The notes beneath the pieces were generated by a model. The model made no database searches, was not told the origin of the DNA, and worked only from the letters and a program-made list of their open reading frames with translations. The position numbers and the translations under genes are program-made. From Candidatus Eiseniibacteriota bacterium (GTDB taxonomy: Bacteria > Eisenbacteria > RBG-16-71-46 > CAIMUX01): a stretch of 64,000 nt of DNA. The DNA lies in the NCBI GenBank assembly GCA_020633975.1, contig JACKCR010000006.1, forward strand, positions 62,001 to 126,000, read 5' to 3'. Shown here piece by piece: positions 61,005 to 64,000 of the stretch (its first letter is position 1; each line of letters begins with the position of its first letter).

Positions 61005-61187
61005 CCCGGCACCCTCCCTGTTCCGGGTTCCCTTCTCGGCCCTGGCCTCAACCGTGAGATCTGGCCGATTTCATACACTTAGGGATCGGCGGTTTGGGCC
61101 GAGCCCTGAAGCTCGGTCGATAGTAGAGGACCCGGCCGGAAGAATCGACTCCCGCTGTCAAACCCGATTCGGCGACGGACCAGAGCC

Positions 61188-64000
61188 TCAGGAGCGGCCC
61201 CATATGTCGAAGAGCTTGCCTCCGCCACCCGGCTTCTCTCCTCCGTCCTTTCCGCCACGGCGACGCTTCCGGCGCCTCCCTTGGCGGCCCTGCGGCCGTT
61301 CCGGTGACGGCTCACTTTGCCCCTCGGCCGCATCCGGGGAGACGTCGACCAACCGGATGGTGGCGGGGACTTCTGCCGAGACGTTCTCGAACGAGTGGGC
61401 CGGGGCCCCGACCTCGACTCCGACGGGCGCTCCCACGTCCTCGAGCGTATCCGTGAAGATCGGATCCGCCCAGGCGTTCATCTCCTTGCGGTGGGTGAGC
61501 AGGATCCATTGCCGATCCGGTGACATCGATTCCAGACTGACCCGCAGCTGGGCGAGTCGGGCGTCGTCGAAGTGGACGAACGGATCGTCGAAGAGGAACG
61601 GCAGGGGAACCGCGTCGCTGAGAAGGTCCGCCACCCCGAGACGGATGGCGAGGAGGAGCTGGTCGCGCGCGCCCTGTGAAAGCTGTTCGGGTTCGAGGAT
61701 ACGGCCGTTTGCATCGCGAACACGGATCGCGAACGTGTCGCCCAGCTCGATCCGACGGCCCGTCGTACGGGTGAGTCGGGAGAAGTGATGGTCGATCCGC
61801 TCGCCCAGGCTTTCCTGGTAAGTGGATCGGAACTCACCCGTCGCTTCCTCGGCCCAGCGGAAGGCCAGCGCCAGAGCATCGCAGCGCAGCTGGGTCTGCT
61901 CGACTTCCTCTTCGAGTTGCTCCGTCTCGAGCTCGAGGGCGGCGAGGTTCGGGATTTCCTTGCCTTCTAGCGTGCCGCGTTCGCGCAGCTTCTCGCGCAG
62001 AGCCAAGTCCACGCGGTCCAGTGCCTCCCGGTCGCGTTCGAGGGAGGCGAGCTCTGCGGTTCGTCTTGCTCCGAGCGTCTCCGCACGGGATGACTGCGTC
62101 ACGGCGTTCGAGTCCGCCAGCGCGATTTCGGACTTCTCGAGAGACTCGAGCTCCCGGACCGCTTGCCCGAGCGCCGAACGCTCTTCGGCCAGCCGCGACT
62201 CCAGCTCCTCACGAGAGGAAACTCCTGCGGAGCGGAGGATCCGTGGAGACGATTCGTCGAGAGTCGAGGTTCGAACGCTGAGGTCGCGGAAGGTCCGCAG
62301 TTCCTTTCGCGCTCTCGCCGCCCACTCGTGCAGCGGTTCGTCGAGGGCCCGATCCAGCTCCGGTCCGCCGAGTGCGGGCCAGTCGATCGTGAGGGCGTTC
62401 CAGAGCTCGGTCGCGACGTCGCGATCCTTCGTCGCTGTCTTCTCCGGCCCCATCGCCTCTAGTTGGGTCTGCGCCTTGGCCAGCTGGCGTTCGAGTTCCT
62501 CGCATTCCTCTTGCTGCGCGAGAAGCCACTTCGGGTCCGTCTCGAGAGTGAACGGACGGAACCGCTCGCTCAGCTCCTCGATCTCTTCGCGGTCGTTCGG
62601 AAGCGTCCCTGCCTGCTCCAGTCGGACCCGCGCTTCTCTCAGCTCACGCTGCGCATCGGAGCGTGCGGTCTCTGCGTCTTGGAACGCTTCCCAGTCCACG
62701 TCGTCCAGACGAGTGAGCCAAGACAGAAGGTCGTCGAGCGAAGGGTTGTCTTCCGGGGACGGACCTCCCGGCAGAAGGAGCAGCGACTCGAGGATCTCGT
62801 TCGTTTCGGAGACCGGCGTGGTCAGCCAATCGTCGTCGTCGCTCGTGCCGAGTCGATCTTCCAGGATCTCCGCGCGCTCTTCTTCCAGTGCTTCGATCTG
62901 TTCGTCGAGCAACTTCCATCGCTCGTCCATCCGGGCCAGTTCGTTAGCGGTCGTGTCCGCGAACTCGCCGAGTTCTTCCCGCAGCTCCGCGAGTCTGGCC
63001 TCGAGGTCCGCCTGACGCTTGAGCGCGAGTGCGAGCTGCGTCTCGGCCTCTTCCAGTGCGATCCGAAGCTGCCGCGGTGCGTCCAGCTCCTCCTCGGTCG
63101 GCGCATTGACCAGCTCGGACCGGGTTTCTTCGAGATGCCGGCGCAGTCTGGCTCCGGGTGCGATCGCCTCATCGGCCAAAGCCCCACTCTCCGGGCCGGA
63201 CGACTTCCTCTGAGTTCCGTGCGTCCCGGTCTTTCGCGCTGTGCCCTTCGATTCCGTCTTCTTCGATCCCGATGCCTTCGATCGAGATGACTTCGACCCC
63301 GATGCCTTCGCTTTCCGTGACTTCGACGTGCTTACTCCGCCGAACCGTGCCAACACGAGGAATGCGACGCCCGCGACGGCGAGACCGAGGCCGACTGCGT
63401 TCTGGATTGCCCAACCGAGCCCGTAGAGGAGCACCATCGCGACGGCGGCGCCGAGCGCGAGGGAGAGCGCTGGGATCGCTCCGGGAGGCGCCGGAGGGCC
63501 GCTCGGAGTCTGGGCGGAGGCCGATTCGAACGCTGGCTCGTCCTCTAGGTTCTCTGAGTCGTCGTGATCGTCGTGGTCGTCGAAGTCGTCTCCGAGATCG
63601 TTGTTCGCGGAACTAGAGTGCGGATCCACGTCAGCGTCGGACTCGGAACCACCCAGGGCGTGGACGTCGAAGTCGCCACTTCCGGCGCTTCGGGCGGACT
63701 TCGTCGCTGCGCTCGGGCCGCCCGCACTCCCCGCGGCTCCGGGTTCGGAGTCGGTACCAGCTTCGCGGGTGCTGCCCGAGGCGTCGTCTGGGGAACTCCC
63801 ATCTGCAGTCCGTCCCTGGAGACGCTCTTCGGCTTGGTCGAGGAGGTCCTTGGCTAGTACGACCGCGGCGCGCTTCTCTCGAACGCCGGTCTCCGATTCC
63901 TTCCGCTCCGTCTCGAGGTCGAGGCTCTCTTGGAGCAGCGCCATCCGGCCCTGGTCCTCGAGGTATTCGCGCTCCGCCGTCTGCTTCCGTAGCCCCGTGA
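61188..64000 (-). CDS. YhaN/SMC-like AAA ATPase, N-terminal part outside window
   Basis: The frame is open to the window edge, giving 937 visible residues of the C-terminal part. Most of it is long coiled coil (Leu/Glu/Arg heptads). Close to residue 190 two adjacent hydrophobic segments (PALSLALGAAVAMVLLYGLG and VGLGLAVAGVAFLVLARFGG) would insert the middle of the molecule in the membrane, as in YhaN-type proteins. A Lys/Ser-rich repeat segment (KASGSKSSRSKASGSKKTES) follows. The ATPase C-terminal signature is near the end: ILEPEQLSQGARDQLLLAIR (ABC signature), PLPFLFDDPFVHFDD (Walker B and D-loop), and RQWILLTHR. It ends in a basic tail (RPQGRQGRRRKRRRGGKDGG). The expected partner YhaM/SbcD-like nuclease is not visible. 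Confidence 0.88.
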   Translation of the reverse strand, partial: TGLRKQTAEREYLEDQGRMALLQESLDLETERKESETGVREKRAAVVLAKDLLDQAEERLQGRTADGSSPDDASGSTREAGTDSEPGAAGSAGGPSAATKSARSAGSGDFDVHALGGSESDADVDPHSSSANNDLGDDFDDHDDHDDSENLEDEPAFESASAQTPSGPPAPPGAIPALSLALGAAVAMVLLYGLGWAIQNAVGLGLAVAGVAFLVLARFGGVSTSKSRKAKASGSKSSRSKASGSKKTESKGTARKTGTHGTQRKSSGPESGALADEAIAPGARLRRHLEETRSELVNAPTEEELDAPRQLRIALEEAETQLALALKRQADLEARLAELREELGEFADTTANELARMDERWKLLDEQIEALEEERAEILEDRLGTSDDDDWLTTPVSETNEILESLLLLPGGPSPEDNPSLDDLLSWLTRLDDVDWEAFQDAETARSDAQRELREARVRLEQAGTLPNDREEIEELSERFRPFTLETDPKWLLAQQEECEELERQLAKAQTQLEAMGPEKTATKDRDVATELWNALTIDWPALGGPELDRALDEPLHEWAARARKELRTFRDLSVRTSTLDESSPRILRSAGVSSREELESRLAEERSALGQAVRELESLEKSEIALADSNAVTQSSRAETLGARRTAELASLERDREALDRVDLALREKLRERGTLEGKEIPNLAALELETEQLEEEVEQTQLRCDALALAFRWAEEATGEFRSTYQESLGERIDHHFSRLTRTTGRRIELGDTFAIRVRDANGRILEPEQLSQGARDQLLLAIRLGVADLLSDAVPLPFLFDDPFVHFDDARLAQLRVSLESMSPDRQWILLTHRKEMNAWADPIFTDTLEDVGAPVGVEVGAPAHSFENVSAEVPATIRLVDVSPDAAEGQSEPSPERPQGRQGRRRKRRRGGKDGGEKPGGGGKLFDIWGRS

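Overview
The window is GC-rich, densely coding and chromosomal. I see no insertion sequence, integrase, phage gene or CRISPR array. Three very large secreted proteins end in FlgD-like or type IX-like C-terminal tails (PNPF motif, then a GRRIR/GRRVR strand, ending in basic residues). Together with outer-membrane barrels, several lipoproteins, an ECF sigma factor paired with a TPR Ser/Thr kinase, and the gene order tilS-hpt-ftsH-folP-cdaA, this suggests a Gram-negative, didermic member of the FCB superphylum, possibly an Eisenbacteria- or Gemmatimonadota-like lineage. The assignment is inferred from style only; no marker gene was compared.

Layout. 0-1.7 kb: two SPFH/band-7 membrane proteins in tandem, the second cut by the window edge. 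1.8-6.7 kb: a 12-bp minisatellite, small enzymes (VOC, GNAT), small secreted proteins with a 48-codon overlapping ORF, a dockerin-like secreted protein and a secreted metallopeptidase. 6.7-9.9 kb: an ECF sigma factor followed by a TPR Ser/Thr kinase. 10-22.6 kb: cell-surface and envelope genes, including a sortilin-type beta-propeller protein, small lipoproteins (one frameshifted), a polytopic glycosyltransferase and the first of two giant paralogous secreted proteins. 22.7-31.4 kb: a surface-polysaccharide region (Wzi-like barrel, Wzx-like flippase, GT4 glycosyltransferase) and the second giant paralogue.

31.6-37.6 kb, minus strand: a housekeeping run of a CAU-anticodon tRNA, tilS, an hpt-like gene with a degenerate PRPP loop, ftsH, a terminator, folP and cdaA (c-di-AMP synthase). 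37.7-40.2 kb: an outer-membrane barrel protein behind a good sigma-70 promoter, then guaB. 40.3-42.6 kb: a PAS/MCP-like sensor and a secreted protein.

43.0-47.6 kb: a 1530-residue protein that joins an acyl-CoA-synthetase-like domain, about 750 unrecognised residues and a GNAT acetyltransferase domain. 47.6-50.9 kb: a 38-residue membrane peptide, an M48 peptidase and a conserved unknown. 51.2-57.1 kb: an atypical signalling cluster made of a HAMP/MCP-like membrane protein, a CheW-like plus receiver-like scaffold, a REC-GAF-HD-GYP response regulator, and a sigma-54-activator relative that has lost its catalytic and sigma-contact motifs. 57.3-64 kb: two zinc peptidases, an outer-membrane porin-like barrel, and the C-terminal part of a YhaN/SMC-like ATPase that runs off the window.

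The most promising undescribed material is the triple-domain protein at 43 kb and the 51-57 kb signalling cluster, whose members look like chemosensory parts (MCP, CheW, receiver, sigma-54 AAA+) with their canonical residues worn away or replaced.
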